Shown one piece after another: positions 1 to 12,887 of a DNA stretch of 64,000 bases. A program made the position numbers and the translations under genes. The number at the start of each line of letters is the position of its first letter. Position 1 is the stretch's first letter. The stretch covers positions 1 to 64,000 of the forward strand of contig JAKCPI010005106.1 of assembly GCA_023213315.1 (NCBI GenBank), read 5' to 3'. Below the pieces are notes generated by a model. The model was not told the origin of the DNA, ran no database searches, and saw nothing but the letters and a program-made list of their open reading frames with translations. Origin of the DNA: Euborellia annulipes. Lineage: Eukaryota; Arthropoda; Insecta; Dermaptera; Anisolabididae.

Positions 1-110
1 TTAATAATCACCCGCTTAGATGATAAATTTTAAAATTTTACAAATAATTACTGTAACCGGCAAATTAATTATTTTAATTTAATTTTATTTCCAATTCTAA
101 TTTTAGACCA

Positions 111-1687
111 GGCGCTGGAGGTAGTTGAGTATGCAAAATTTGAGGACCGAATTCTGACAATGGATTTGGGCTAAGAATAGCTCCCAGAATAAGGATCCGG
201 ATCTTGCCGGGCCAATTTTTGGTCCAATTTTTTTTTACCCCCACCCCATAGGAAATCAATGGAGTGCATGCTAAGATGATGTGAAGATTTGCAATTATGG
301 TCAAATTCGAGTACTTAAAACCTCAAACAATGAAAAAACTGTCTTGTCAGCAACTGAGGGGATCCTCTAGAGTCCCCTGAGAAGTACTATCTTGCCACCA
401 GTTGTGGTGGTCCCCTCTAACCCCTTCATCTCTTTTCTCTCTCTTTGTTATAAATTTAAATATACGGCTTTAACACCGTGCCAAATTGTGGGGACCGGCA
501 ATTATGTTCATAATCCACTACCTGGTATCCCAATCAATGAAAAATACTATCTTGCCGCCAACTGCGGTGGTCCCTTTAACCCCTTCACCTCTTTTATCTC
601 TCTCTTTGTTATAAATTTGAATATATGGCTTTAACATCATGCCAAATTGTGGGGACCGGCAATTATGCTCATAATCCACTACCTGGTGCTCCAATCAATG
701 AAAAATACTATCTTGCCACCAGTTGTGGTGGTTCCCTCTAACCTCTTCACCTCTTTTATCTCCCTTTATTATAAATACACCAGGTAGTAGATTATGAGCA
801 TAATTGCCGGTCCCCACAATTTGGCATGGTTTTAAGACAGTACATCTAAATGTATAATAAAGGGAGAGAAAAGAGGTGAAGGGGTTAGGAGGGGACCACC
901 ACAACTGGCGGCAAGATAGTATTTTTCATTGATTGGAGCACGAGGTAATGGATTATGAGCATAATTGCCGGTCCCCACAATTTGGCATGGTTTTAAGACA
1001 GTACATCTAAATGTATAATAAAGGGAGAGAAAAGAGGTAAAGGGGTTAGAGAGGACCACCGCAGCTGGCGGCAAGATAGTATTTTTCATTGATTGGGATA
1101 CCAGCTAGTGGATTATGAACATAATTGCCGGTCCCCACAATTTGGCATGATGTTAAAGCCGTATATTTAAATTTATAACAAAGAGAGAGATAAAAGAGGT
1201 AAAGGGGTTAGAGAGGACCACCGCAGCTGGCGGCAAGATAGTATTTTTCATTGATTGGGATACCAGCTAGTGGATTATGAACATAATTGCCGCTCCCCAC
1301 AATTTGGCATGGTGTTAAAGCCGTATATTTAAATTTATAACAAAGAGAGAGAAAAGAGATGAAGGGGTTAGAGGGGACCACCACAACTGGTGGCAAGATA
1401 GTACTTCTCAGGGGACTCTAGAGGATCCCCTCAGTTGCTGACAAGACAGTTTTTTCATTGTTTGAGGTTTTAAGTACTCTAATTTGACCATAATTGCAAA
1501 TCTTCACATCATCTTAGCATGCATTCCATTGATTTCCTATGGAAATAAGAGGGGTGGGGGTAAAAAAAAATTGGACCAAAAATTGGCCCGGCAAGATCCG
1601 GATCCTTATTCTGGGAGCTATTCTTAGCCCAAATCCATTGTCAGAATTCGGTCCTCAAATTTTGCATACTCAACTACCTCCAGCGCC
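111..1687. mobile_element. Foldback element with long inverted arms made of 161-bp repeats
   Basis: The two ends are reverse complements (GGCGCTGGAGGTAG at 111; CTACCTCCAGCGCC ending at 1687), and the match continues inward for over 300 bp on each side. Inside the unique outer arms the element is built from repeats of about 161 bp, forward in the left half and inverted in the right half. This is the architecture of Foldback-type DNA elements (established for FB of Drosophila). No transposase is present and no flanking target duplication is visible, so the superfamily is open. Small open frames across it are repeat artefacts. Confidence 0.75.
390..1410. repeat. 161-bp subrepeats in opposing orientation
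   Basis: The marker CCAAATTG recurs at 481 and 642 on the plus strand. Its complement CAATTTGG recurs at 817, 978, 1138 and 1300, giving spacings of 161, 161, 160 and 162 bp. The orientation flips near 780. The units are highly similar, which suggests recent amplification or gene conversion. Confidence 0.8.
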
Positions 1688-2155
1688 CGCTCTATTTCTC
1701 AATATTATTTTTTATTTTTTATTTTTTTATTTTATCTAATTTATTTATTTTTCTCAAGTAGAAAATCCGTTTATTTTCTCTAAAATTTTTCTAACGTATT
1801 TTTAACGACTTTTGTATAAAATTTCCGTCGCCTCATGCGAACGACACGAGGACAATTCAATTGCTTTGTGACTCTCGCCTTGTAAAGTCGCATTGGTTAT
1901 TCACAATATTTTTGCGCCCTGCAAAATTAATTCGACAGCCCTTGTCAATATTATTATATTTTTTTTATTACATAACCCTTATGTATTAATATTTTTTTCT
2001 GGTTAATTAATGACCCAGTTTTTTTATCTAATTAAAATATTTTTTACGTTTCTTCAACTTGTTACCTGTTATACATTTTTATCGTTATTTATTTTGTTAC
2101 TGTATCATTTTAAAGAAGAATTAAACCAATTACGTGTTAATTAATAATTGTTAAA
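1688..2155. other. AT-rich spacer, nothing recognised
   Basis: Runs of A and T with no open frame, repeat or splice context that I can support. Confidence 0.5.
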
Positions 2156-2520
2156 TCAAAAATTTCGTGTTGTCATTTGGTGTGTGTGCGTGTGAACCCT
2201 TCCCCCACCATCAACCATCTTCAACGACAATTTGGCAACGGGAAACGAAAATTCATCATAAATAGCATCCAATCCTGGAGCTAACTGCATAATATTTATT
2301 ACAAGTTGAGAAGGCGCGGCTTCGCCGCGCCATTCCCAACTTGGCCCTGGCGGGCGGCGTCTCGGGACGTGATCAGTAGTTTTACCCTTAATTTTAAAGC
2401 CCATATGATTTCTGCCCAAATGAAAATACACTGAATCAAGTTTAAAATAATTGAATATTCGGCCTGCCCGGCCTGTGGGTTTTGAAGACCATGAAAAATT
2501 ATGGGCGGGTAGCAAGTCTA
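2156..2520 (-). repeat. Probable repeat-derived segment with a GC-rich hairpin
   Basis: This is less AT-rich than its surroundings and holds the hairpin GGCGCGGCTTCGCCGCGCC near 2311-2331. An open frame of about 119 codons crosses it on the minus strand, but it shows no domain I recognise and no splice or start context. A similar CCGAAGGCGG hairpin lies near 22090 beside a repeat. I read it as part of an unclassified mobile element. Confidence 0.25.
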
Positions 2521-2659
2521 AATTTCACATTAATAAACTGATTAGGAGGACGGGCATGCAAATGAAATCGGACGGGCAAGGACCTATTAAAAAATAAAGG
2601 GTCGGACTAAGCCGAGCGCACAACTTTGCCCACCCACTATTCAAGAAAATAATATATTG

Positions 2660-3080
2660 CGCTCCCCCCTAGAGCCCCCTAATGGTCCGATGTTATACAT
2701 ATTATATATCATTTTACTCGGGAGGAAGTCTTGTTTCTGAATATATTAAAAAAATTATAGGTTATGTAAGAAAAAATATTTGCCCCCCTCCCCTAATGGT
2801 CCGATGTTTACCAAAAGCTTTTCACTTCTTGGCCTCTACCCCTAGTTTATGGGTGCAAAATTTCAAAACAATTGAACAAATAGTTTTTGAGTTTTCGTTG
2901 ACGAAAAAATTTACCACAGACACACACACTTACACACAGACATCATTCCAAAAACTACTTAAATGGATTCACGGGACCTCAAAACGAATTTTGGCAGTTT
3001 CAGAAAAATTTCGATTTTTTTTTACGATTACATTAACTTTACCTCAAACTACGGTTGATGGGCAAAGTTAAAAATAAACA
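2660..3080 (+). repeat. Dispersed repeat, related to 34590-34740
   Basis: The phrase CCCTAATGGTCCGATGTT occurs twice here, at about 2678 and 2791. The segment at about 2865-3050 (ending AGTTTTTGAGTTTTC, then CATTCCAAAAACTACTTAAA) is repeated with mismatches at 34590-34740. The adjoining open frame is not convincing as a gene. Confidence 0.5.
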
Positions 3081-3244
3081 ATTTTAAAATATTTATTTTT
3101 TCTGACATCTGAAAAAGTTTATTTTTTATTATAAATTTAAATATGTAAAAAAAAAATTAAATATTTTTAAATAATTTTTTTTTTTTATTTGATGGATTAT
3201 TTAAAACCTTTTATTAAATAAAAGAAATTTTATACAATGTATGA

Positions 3245-3352
3245 TTCAGGGGTATCATACATCGTCAAAGTCTTAAATGGCCTAAGTTGCCGACAAGACT
3301 GTGTGAATGTGTGAATGAGAAAAAAGTGTGAATGTTTAAAAAAAAAAAAAAA
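3245..3352 (+). repeat. 3' tail of a tRNA-type SINE (family A)
   Basis: It contains AAAGTCTTAAATGGCC, TTGCCGACAAGACT, then GAGAAAAAAGTGTGAATG and an A run. The same tail ends the full SINE copies at 53941-54215 and 58994-59210. The tRNA-like head is missing, as expected of a truncated copy. Confidence 0.6.
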
Positions 3353-3589
3353 TTCCTAGACATTCATTCATTCATTCACTAAATTTTCGTCGGTACGGGA
3401 GGGTTTGAAAAATTTCCGGGTCTGAAGAATGGTAAAAATACCCGGCGCTAAGTAAAAAAAAATAAGAATATGAGCCAAATGAAATGTTGTGGTCGTGGAA
3501 GGCTCTATGAGGGAATGAATTGAAGATGATTTTTTTGCTATGTTTTGAAGATATCTAAAGAAAAAATTGAAATAATCTATAATTTCGTT

Positions 3590-4430
3590 CATTTTAGATA
3601 CTAAGCCATGCCTGAGAATACTGCAATGTGGATCATTCAGAGCAATCAAACAAAAAAAAATTTCTTACATTTTAGAAGTGGTTTTAAATACCCTAAACAA
3701 TGTCTGAATTAAATGAAATGGTATTCATTTTTTACAAAATTTAATCTAGAATGTGAAAACCTTTGGATATCCAAGATATCTTTTACCATTAAAAAGATAT
3801 AGCTAAAATTGTATAGAAATATCTCGGAAAAAAAATATCTACTTAAAAGTTTGTCTCGTGATTGACGAATAGATAGTATACTAAACCATGTCTGAGAATG
3901 CTGCAATGTGCCTCATTTGTTTCCAAATTTAATGTAGAATAATACAAAATTATGAGATTGAAGATATCTCTTACCCTTCAAAAAATATAGCCGAAAATTG
4001 AAAGAAACTCTTCAAACAAACAAACAAAAAATAAAAATTTCTTCCATTTTTAGAAAAAGTTTAAAGAACTTAAATAGAGGCTTATCAGGTCCAAACTGGG
4101 CTCATCTTAATGGAAATTTAATGTAGATTATAAAAAGTAATTCATATCTAAGACATTGAATATCGTTTAAAAAATATGGCCATGAGTATGAAAAAAATTA
4201 ATAAAAAAAAAAATTTGTATCACACGCCAAAAGTTGCACAGCCGCTAAACAATGCCTTAGAATAGTGCAAAGGGTCTCATTCTTTTCCAAATTTAATGTA
4301 GAAAAATACAAAAATATGAGATTGAAGATATCTCTTATCATTAAAAAAATATAGTCAAAAATGTAAAAAAATCCTCGGCTAAAAATGAGTTTTTTGTAAT
4401 TTAAAAAAAGGGGGTAATACATTTTCATGA
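3590..4430. repeat. Degenerate tandem repeat, unit about 180-190 bp
   Basis: The motif TTTAATSTAGA recurs near 3739, 3929, 4119 and 4296, each time followed by a variant of GAAGATATCTCTTACC and an AT-rich AAATATAGCC-like stretch. A further diverged unit lies near 4810. The spacing and shared order suggest an old satellite-like array. No protein is encoded. Confidence 0.5.
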
Positions 4431-5162
4431 TTTTGGATTTTTCTAGTTGTCCGCAGATGGTACTGAATCAAATAAAAAAAACCGCAATTGTCTAGCTTGT
4501 CTAAATACACAGATGTTTAAAAACCATCTCAAAAAAATGAAATTTTTCATGTTATTTTTTTTCACACTTGAAAATTAAATAGAAGGGGTTGATGAAAAAA
4601 AATGAAATTTACCTGACTAAAAGTATAGGATGAGAGGATCATTTCGCAAAAAAAATTATTGAAATCGGACTATAAATACTGAAGAAAATAAATAATGAAA
4701 ATGAACTGAAGACGCGGCAAAGTCATCAAAAATGAGGTTCTTTTTGCACGAATTATTTACATGTGTAAACAAACCTCAAACATTATTAAAAGGTGTTTGT
4801 CATTTTCAAAATTTAATGCAGATTATAGACTAATTCAGATATTGAAGATATCTTTAACCGTTTAGAAGATATGAGTGAAAAAGTGCAAAAATACCGTGAA
4901 ATTTTTGAAAAAACATCAAAAAAAATGAGTTTTTCCCTTCTTAAAAAAAAGTGGTACAACTTTTTTAAGATTTTGGATTTTTCTATTTGGTTTTAGAGGA
5001 TTCTGAATCGAATGCAAAAAACCCCATAACTCTAGGTGGTTTAGAAGTACCTTAATCAAAAAACGTCTTTTCAGCTTTATTATAATATAGATAAACGACA
5101 CCCGATCAAGGGCCAACTTCATCCACCCGATCAAGGGCCAACTTCATCACATCTATTATAAA

Positions 5163-5180
5163 TGGCGCCCAACGTGGGGC
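5163..5180 (+). other. Sequence matching a tRNA-Lys primer binding site
   Basis: The 18 bases TGGCGCCCAACGTGGGGC are the complement of the 3' end of animal tRNA-Lys(CUU) plus CCA, a standard primer site of LTR retroelements. Around it the phrase GGGCCAACTT occurs three times (about 5110, 5135 and 5178), and two of these belong to a 25-bp tandem duplication. No LTR end, polypurine tract or gag/pol frame is visible, so it may be a remnant or chance. Confidence 0.35.
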
Positions 5181-5932
5181 CAACTTTATAAAATCTATTA
5201 TATTACATTTTTTTATTTCTTTAAATCCTCTAAATAGTTTTTACAAAACCCATTTAAAAGTCTATATATATTGTAAAAAAATACCGCCATGAAAATCCGT
5301 TAAGTGATTTCGAATTCCATGCGGAAATTAAAAATTGATAATTAACTCTCGCAATTATTAAATTATAATTAATGATTTATTTATTGTATTTTTTTTGTTT
5401 TGTAATTTATATCAAATGAAAAGATAATTATGCAATTTAATTATTAAAATTTTAAATTCAGGCCACGATTGGTGGGGGAAATTCATTTAGAACGTCTAAA
5501 ACTAATAAATTTTAAAAATACCAATTTACCAAATTAAAAAAAAAATCATTAAAATCAGAGAAAATGTGTTAAAAATGAAAAATTGAAATTAAATCTCACA
5601 AATATTTTTCTATAATTAATCATATAAATATTAAATTTTAATTTTTGAATTAATTTCTTTTAAATAAATAAATAAATATATTAAAGACATGTTTAGTGGT
5701 ACTAGTCCTCGGTGGCTAGGTCCAAATAATAAATCCAAATAATAAATTAGCCTATTTAGCCTAAAAAAGCTTTTTTTCACACGTATGAAAAATTTCAAAA
5801 CGATTGAATAATTTGTTTTTTTAGTGAATTCACATATAAACCTAAAAATTTCTTATTTTAATTTATATTAACTTTAGTACATTCACTGACAAAAAGGAAA
5901 GGAGAAGAAATAAAAAATGTGACGTCACTCAC

Positions 5933-6060
5933 CAAGAGTTCAGCAAACTCCTCGTCCCGGGGACAAAGAGCCGATGGTGAATTTCTTGGATTTTTATAAA
6001 TTCGTCCATCGTCATCTGCCTCCTCAGCGGAGCTCTCGTCAGAATCGACATCTTCACACT
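5933..6060 (-). CDS. Internal exon of an unidentified acidic protein
   Basis: This 128-bp exon has an excellent acceptor (TTTTTCAG at 6061-6068) and donor (GTGAGTGA below 5933). It starts with the last two bases of a codon and ends on a codon boundary. It reads CEDVDSDESSAEEADDDGR then IYKNPRNSPSALCPRDEEF and AELL: an acidic stretch rich in Asp, Glu and Ser followed by a Pro/Asn segment and a DEEFAELL end. Base composition is far less AT-rich than the flanks. I do not recognise the family. No partner exon could be placed in the window, so the gene must have introns of several kilobases or continue below coordinate 1. Confidence 0.6.
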
Positions 6061-6545
6061 CTGAAAAATAATAAAGAAAAAAAAAATTTTTAACGTCTTT
6101 TCCAACAAAATAATTGGCATATAAGGTGAAAAAAAACACTTATTTGACAAAAATTCAAAAATTAAAATTATATAATTAATTATAGAATAATAATTGGGAG
6201 ATTTAATTTTAATTTTTTTTTTTTTTTTTTTTTAATTCTTATTATTTGCCTTTTTTCTCTTATTATGGACTATTAACTTCGAAACTACTTATCGGATTTT
6301 TATGGGATTTTTTTTTTAAAGTAGGCTTATAAACTATTTTATATTAAAGATTGAAGTCTAGATTTTATTTAAGAAAAAAATCATTTAGAATGTCTAGAAC
6401 TAAAAAGTTCCCTAGTCCAAAAGCTGGCAACAAAAATTGGCAAGAGTTTTCTGAAGGCTAATATTTTCAGAATAGGTTGCATTTTAGTGAAGGAAAGATA
6501 CTATCGAGTCAGCATTTGTAATACCGGGACGCTTAGCGGGAATAA

Positions 6546-6957
6546 GCTGGTAAAGTTGCGGGAAAATTGTTTTTCGCAAATATCTCGAAAACTACGCGGT
6601 TTTCCGCAAAAATTCATCTATACAAAAATAATCGAAATTAAATTACAAACAAAAATGCTCTAGTACATAATCAGGCTAAAGTGAACGATTCGGGAGATAT
6701 AGAGAGGTAAAATTTGTAATTCATATGAAAGGAGACACTGATATAGAAATATCTTGTTACCATGATAACCATTGTTAGAATTACAAATTTTACCTCTCTA
6801 TATCTCTCGAACCGTTCACTTTAGCGTGATTATGTACTAGACCATTTTTGTTTGTAATTTAATTTCGATTATTTTTGTATAGATGAATTTTTGCGGAAAA
6901 GCTCATAGTTTTCGAGATATTTGTAAAAAAAACATTTTCCCGTAACTTTACCGGCTT
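6546..6957. mobile_element. Foldback repeat, about 410 bp
   Basis: AAGCTGGTAAAGTTGCGGG at 6546 is mirrored by CCCGTAACTTTACCGGCTT ending at 6957. The arms (about 6546-6720 and 6780-6957) pair almost throughout. The loop contains GTTACCATGATAACC, a degenerate form of the RFX-like palindrome found in the hairpin-ended repeat family. A fragment of that family (AAACTAAATATATCTCG to CCAGATTTTT) follows at 6965-7030. Confidence 0.7.
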
Positions 6958-7030
6958 ATATTGGCGGAAACTAAATATATCTCGATATAAAAGTCCGGTG
7001 TGCTGTGCGACCAATCATACCAGATTTTTA

Positions 7031-9404
7031 AATAAAATTTTCAGTTTAATCATAAATTTCATTTTTTTATAAAATAAACCCCTTTAAAAGACTGTTTTGT
7101 TAACATATCAACTGCATACAGGTGTTCAGGTAGGTACATACAAAGAGGGATGATTTTAAAACGAATCATGAACATTGAAAATGCAATTTCCGAATAAAGA
7201 GAGTGAGAGAGAGAGAGAGAGTAAATGTGATTTTCATGTCGATTAGCAAATAGTTAACAATTGTGGTGAAAGAGAGGGGGGGGGAACCAAAGTGGCAACA
7301 GCAGCAGCAGGTAGAAGAGATCCATTCAACATATCATCTCAATTTACATCCCTGATGGAGCTGCTGATGATGGCTAACAAACTCCCTCCCAATAGCCAAA
7401 GGAATGGAAATCCAATCAGTGTTCACGTGTTAACTAAAAAAAAAAACTGGAGTAACTGACACTAGATGTATTAGTCAGTGAGGGACAGCCATGATTATTC
7501 AATCCAAAAACACCCAATATAATAGATATCAAATTTTCTTTAATTAATAAATTATAATTTTATATAATAATAATAATAGAAATATTTTTTACTTAAAATT
7601 TAGTAAAAATATGTATTAAAATAACTAGCATTAGATATATATAGTTTATTTTGAAATAAATTTACGGGGAGAGAATAGAGTATCATTCAAGTAAAAACAC
7701 TTTTTTAAAGAAATGTTTTAATGGCGGGTGGTTCAAATTGCTTTCTTTTTTATTTATTTAAGGTCTTTTTTGGCACCTATGGCCATTGTAAGATGATGAA
7801 TTTTATTTGTTTAATTACAAAGTCTAGATTTTTGTTAAATACGTATTTTCAATGGATGTAAGAATTTAAAATAATATACATTATACTATTTTTTCCACTT
7901 TGACTAATTTGCCATCTTATCGGGAAAAACATGCGTAACACCTTCGCTCCCGTTCCTTCTTAACATTTAGCGGGAATCGGTCCGCAGAAGGCGGTATTAT
8001 TTATAAAAAATCTCAGCATTTATAAGTCAGTGGTATAATTGTGTATAAAACATTTTATATTTAAACTTCTCAAGCCATTGTATTTAATTATAATTTAATT
8101 GATACACTAGGTGATATGTTACCTTGTTATACCATATTTCACATATCACCTTAAAATATTTGTCTTATATAAGAAATCAGATTTGCATTTTGTGACCATT
8201 AAATATTTTTCCCTTTCAGAGAGTCGTTGTTAAATCTAAATGTGGTGTGGTCGGGAGGGGAAGGGAAGGGAGGGGGGGGGGAATTGATGTGTTCAGGAGG
8301 CTAACGAGCTGTCACCGAATCAGCTCCATTCTCTCTCTTTCTCCAATTGAGCCAATTAGAGAGAAAGGACAAAACACCTGCACATTTGGGAAAAGATCCA
8401 AATTGGTTAATAATTAATTACAACTACAAAGGGGGATTTATTTATACATTTGGAAAATCGCCACAAAATGTTTGATTAGAGTGGAATTCTATTAAAGAGT
8501 TGCAAAACTTCTTAAGAGACTTTAGGAGGCCATATTAAATTTTTAGTCCGAAAATACTCAGGCATTTTAAAGTATTATTAAATTTTTATTAAAAACCTAG
8601 TAGTCTTTTTTTTTATTATAGAGGGATAGAATAATAAAAAAAGGAAGGCAGGAAGCGTAATTCGGGTAGGGTTTCAAATGAAGAACCACATTAATTTAGC
8701 CTATTTTGATTTTAAAAAATTTTACAATATTTCCACCAAAAATATCAAATTTCACACCTCTAGCTCATCGGGAGGTGTCTTAAGCAGACTAAAATTTGGT
8801 GGCCTTGAAAGAGTAAGTTAAATAAAATAATTTAAAATACGAGTAAACCTCCACTTATCTCTAAATTATGCGAAGCAGAAATTAAATTATATTACTCTTT
8901 TGATCCCATGTTTCTAATTTCAAATCAAAATTTGAAAATTGTTTTTTTTTAACAACAAACAGAATTATCGATTACAACAAAAAAGGAATTTCAATTACAT
9001 AGCCTACATACAGACAAATTGAATACAATTTCTTTGTTACGTGCCATTAAGCAGACTGTTGTTGATGTTTTACCTCACATCCATCTCTCTCCCTTTGAAT
9101 TTGTTTTTTTTTTTTTTAAGTCTATTTATTTATTTTCTCCCTCCAAAAGTCAGCAACAAGCCAAAAGCAATAAAGGTGTTTGAAAAATGTAGAACATTTA
9201 AAATAAAGTGACATCCCGTCAATTATATAGGGGAACGAAATTAAAAGCTAAAAGAGTGAGAGAAATAAGTGTACTGTACATAACTCTCTCTCTAGTCCTT
9301 TGTTTTATAATTAACTAGCTGCCCCGCCCGCCTTTCGCCAACCACCATGTGACGTCAAGTGAATGTTCTATATATACCCAAGTATCAAGGTCTATTCTCT
9401 AAAA
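7031..9404. other. Gene-free stretch with GA/GT-rich islands
   Basis: No exon could be supported. Within the AT-rich background lie less AT-rich islands: a (GA) run and (CAG)-like run at 7200-7310, a block at 7320-7450, and G/A-rich then CT-rich sequence at 8225-8400. Such islands could be regulatory, but this is inference only. A segment at 7555-7700 resembles 19890-20010, and 7920-7975 is a fragment of the repeat at 50300. Confidence 0.35.
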
Positions 9405-9786
9405 ACAGGTGTTAAAATTTAAAATAAACAAATGGGTGTTAAAAATTAATGTAAAAACAATCAGCGTTAAAAGCGTTATTCTCTAAACAAAATTTTAACA
9501 GCGACGTTAAAACATTTTGCTTTTATTTCAAAGCTACCAAAATCATAACCTTACTTTTTAGGTTAAAAACGCCATTTTTATTTTAAACACGACGTTAAAA
9601 TATTAAAGCCACCCCCTAGACATGGCATTAAGTTTTAACACTATTTACTAAATGTTAACGCTTTGGCTTTAAAAATTTTTTTACAGAATAGCTAAGGAAG
9701 TGATTTTGAATAGCATATTCTTAACGCTGATTGTTTTTACATTACTTTTTAACACCCATTTGTTTATTTTAAATTTTAACGCCTGT
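9405..9786. mobile_element. Foldback miniature element, about 380 bp
   Basis: ACAGGTGTTAAAATTTAAAA at 9405 pairs with its near-complement ending ACGCCTGT at 9786. The arms are about 65 bp with few mismatches, and the middle holds further copies of GTTAAAA and TTTTAAC. No coding capacity. Flanks do not show a clear duplication. Confidence 0.65.
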
Positions 9787-12700
9787 TTTCAAATTTCTCT
9801 TTATCAATCTCTAGATAAGCGTTTTCCTAACTTTTTCACTCTTAAGGAATCCTTGCGACAATTTATTTGAAAAATGTTTAATTTTCTTGTTAGAAAAAAA
9901 TTCCCAATTTTCTTGGTAAATTCTTCAGTTTTCTGAAAAAGTTTTTATTTTCTTTAAAAATTCTTGGAAAATCTTTGACTTTATTTGAAATTTCCAATTT
10001 TATTGAAAAACCTTCAATTTTCTTGTAAAAATGCTCAATTTTCTTAGAAAAATATTAAATTTTTATTTTTAGTCAAGTCTTCAATTTTCTTGGAAAATCT
10101 TTGATTTTATTAGAAAATTCCAATTATTGGAAAATTTTCAATTTCAAGTAGTCAAAAGAAAAATTAAAAAAAAAAATTCGTCAAGTAATTTCAGAGTACA
10201 TTAGAGGATATTAATTAAATATCTTTATGAATATTAAAAAAAAAAAAGAAAAATAAATAAAATTTTAAATATATCATTAATTATAATTTATTAATTGTGA
10301 GATTTAAATATTTCAATTTTTAATTCACATATGGATGAAACTACTTAACGAATTTTTTTGGGCTATTTTTTTTTTCCTCTAACTAAACTAAAATTAAATA
10401 AAAATATTAATTTTTGACTCAAAAATTTTTTAAACTAAAAAAATTTTAAATTTTAAAAAATAAAATAAGCCCACTCTCTGGGTAGGTGTCTTTGACAGGC
10501 TGCGCATCTAGTTTAATTAATAATTAAATTTTAAATTTAATATTTATAAAGTTCAACCATTTTTTTTTTTTTTTTTTTTTCATAATTTTCATCTATTTAA
10601 TAACCTCTTTGCTTTCTTCCTCCCACTCACGTTTCTTCTTTCTCCCTTTTAAATTTTATTCACATTTTAACTTTATTAACACATATAAAGACGCAAAAAA
10701 AGAAAATTAAATTTCTCAAAGAGAATTTATAATGAAATCTTTTTTTTTTTTCTTGTTACTTTTAATTATATCTAGAGTTTAAACGTAAAGTTTTTTTTTC
10801 TCTCTTTGGATATAATATTATATAAATTAACATTTAAACGAATTCAAATCGGATTTTAATATTAAAAAAGAATTCATTATAAGAGAAAGAGTATTTCAAT
10901 GTTGCCAAATCTGTTGTGACTGACCGCACATTTCACTAAAATATATTATTTTAATCAAAATCGTTAGAATATATTATATTTCGGTTTCTCTATAAACTAT
11001 TCAATAGTATCAGGAATTAAAAGGGAGTCAATAACACGTATTCCGTTACAATAACGCCAGTAAAAACAAGATTATATCTAAAAGGATCCAGTTACAAAAA
11101 TTCAGAGAGTATTTGATTGAAATTCAAATTTGCTACGTAATAAAAAAAATCCCATGAAAATCAGTCAAGTGGTTGCCAAGTTAATGCGTTATAAACAAAC
11201 AAAGAGAGAATTTCAGTTGATTATTAAACCTTCATAATCAATAGCTAATTAATTACAATTTAAATGACGCAAAAGATAAAAAAAAATTAAAAAAAAAAAA
11301 ACATTTAATTGAACATTTCGTAGAAATTAAATCTCGCAAATTAAATATTAGAGAAAAAATAATTTTTTTTTAATTAGTTATTTGAATTTACTCTTTTATT
11401 AAATAAATAAAATAGAATTAATTAAAATTATTTAACAGGGCAATGAATATAATTTGATTTGTTATCAGATGCTGTCTAAACAGGGAGAAAATTCCTTATA
11501 AAATCTCTTCTATAAGATAAAATTCTATATTTTATATGATTATTTATTGAATAATAATTGTGAGATTTAATTCTAACTTTTCCTTTATAACGCATTAAAT
11601 CTGAAACTAGTTGACGGATTTTGATGCTTTTTTTTTATAATGTCGAGAATTTCACAAGGATTATTTTAGGCTAGATTGTATTTCTTTTTAGAAAACTCTC
11701 AAAGAGTGTCCAGAACTTAAATAAAAATTTATTCATCTTTTCTAAATTATATAAATAAAATTTAATTATTTTATAAATAATCTACTTTGTGTAGAAACCC
11801 AAGATGTGATAGGGCTCAATTTGATATATTTAGATAATAATGTGGTGGAGGAGTTCTGGGATGAGAAGACCCACTTACTAGTCGCGTAACCCGCCGAAGG
11901 GGATCTGATCAGTTTATCTATTATCAATCTGTGTGAGTATCTATCAATATATAGATTTTTTGTTATCTTTTTAACCCATTTTCTCAGAAACTACACCACG
12001 GATATGTAAGAAATGTGGTATTTTATTATAAGGACGGGATTTTATGAATGAATTGGTTGATTTTTTGAACTTGCCTATACATTAAATAATTATTATTATA
12101 ATCAGAGAATTGTTTTTATATCAATTTTCGTAAATATTTTGAATAAAATTATAATTTTTAAATATACCCAATTGGGGATTTTTTTCTAATATTTGATTGA
12201 AATTAGACAAAGAATTTGAGATACTTTTTTATAATTCTAAAATATATTTCTAAACACCTTAGAATTGTACAAATATATATACTCAAATGGGGATTTTGTT
12301 CTGCTTCGCTACGCTTCGTACTTGTAACAAGTATATCTAAAAATCGAAATAGGGATTTTATTCTGTGATTAACAATAAAAAAAGGAACTCGAATTTTTTT
12401 GTATTAAAATCCACTTTACTTTGTTAAAACAAAATGACAAAATGTCATTTGATGTGTTTGTTCATTTAAAATGATGATAATGATGATGAGAGAGAATTAA
12501 GGTTTGTGATCAATCACTTAGAAATTGGAGAGTATTGTTCTAGAAGAGAGACATAAAACGGGGATGATTATACCCCCACTGGTTGGTGTAAAAATGATGA
12601 GTTGAAGGGGGGGGGGGGTAAGGGTGGAGGAATGGAAGGGGTAACAGGAATGTCACGTGTCACTGCTCAAAGTTCATTTCACCTCTCTCTCTCTTTCTCT

Positions 12701-12887
12701 TTTGCATGACATGCCCTCAAATAATTTCACAGAGATAATAATTCTAGCTATCTCTCTACTCTCCCTTCCCCCACCACTTCTTTTTTTTCTTTTTTATTCA
12801 TTTTAAAACTTTTTATCTTCTTTTTATTAAAATAATTATTACACAAACTTTAAACTTTAACGTTTAATATATTAAGAAATTTTTGAG
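9787..12887. other. AT-rich gene-free region
   Basis: Homopolymer and AT-rich sequence, including a series of TTTTCTTGGAAAAT-like short repeats at 9830-10150. A pyrimidine and GA-rich island with ATGATGATAATG repeats, a G run and CACGTG occupies about 12470-12790. I find no exon, RNA gene or mobile element with ends. Confidence 0.4.

Noticed and set aside
361..379. GGGGATCCTCTAGAGTC, identical to part of a common cloning polylinker
   Set aside because: It occurs in both arms of the foldback element as a near-palindrome, with no other vector sequence around it. Coincidence is more likely than contamination.
392..1396. Several open frames of 60-85 codons in the 161-bp repeats
   Set aside because: They repeat with the unit, appear on both strands and have no start context. 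They are repeat artefacts.
2156..2515. A 119-codon minus-strand frame
   Set aside because: No domain, no splice support, and it crosses a GC-rich hairpin and repeat-like text.
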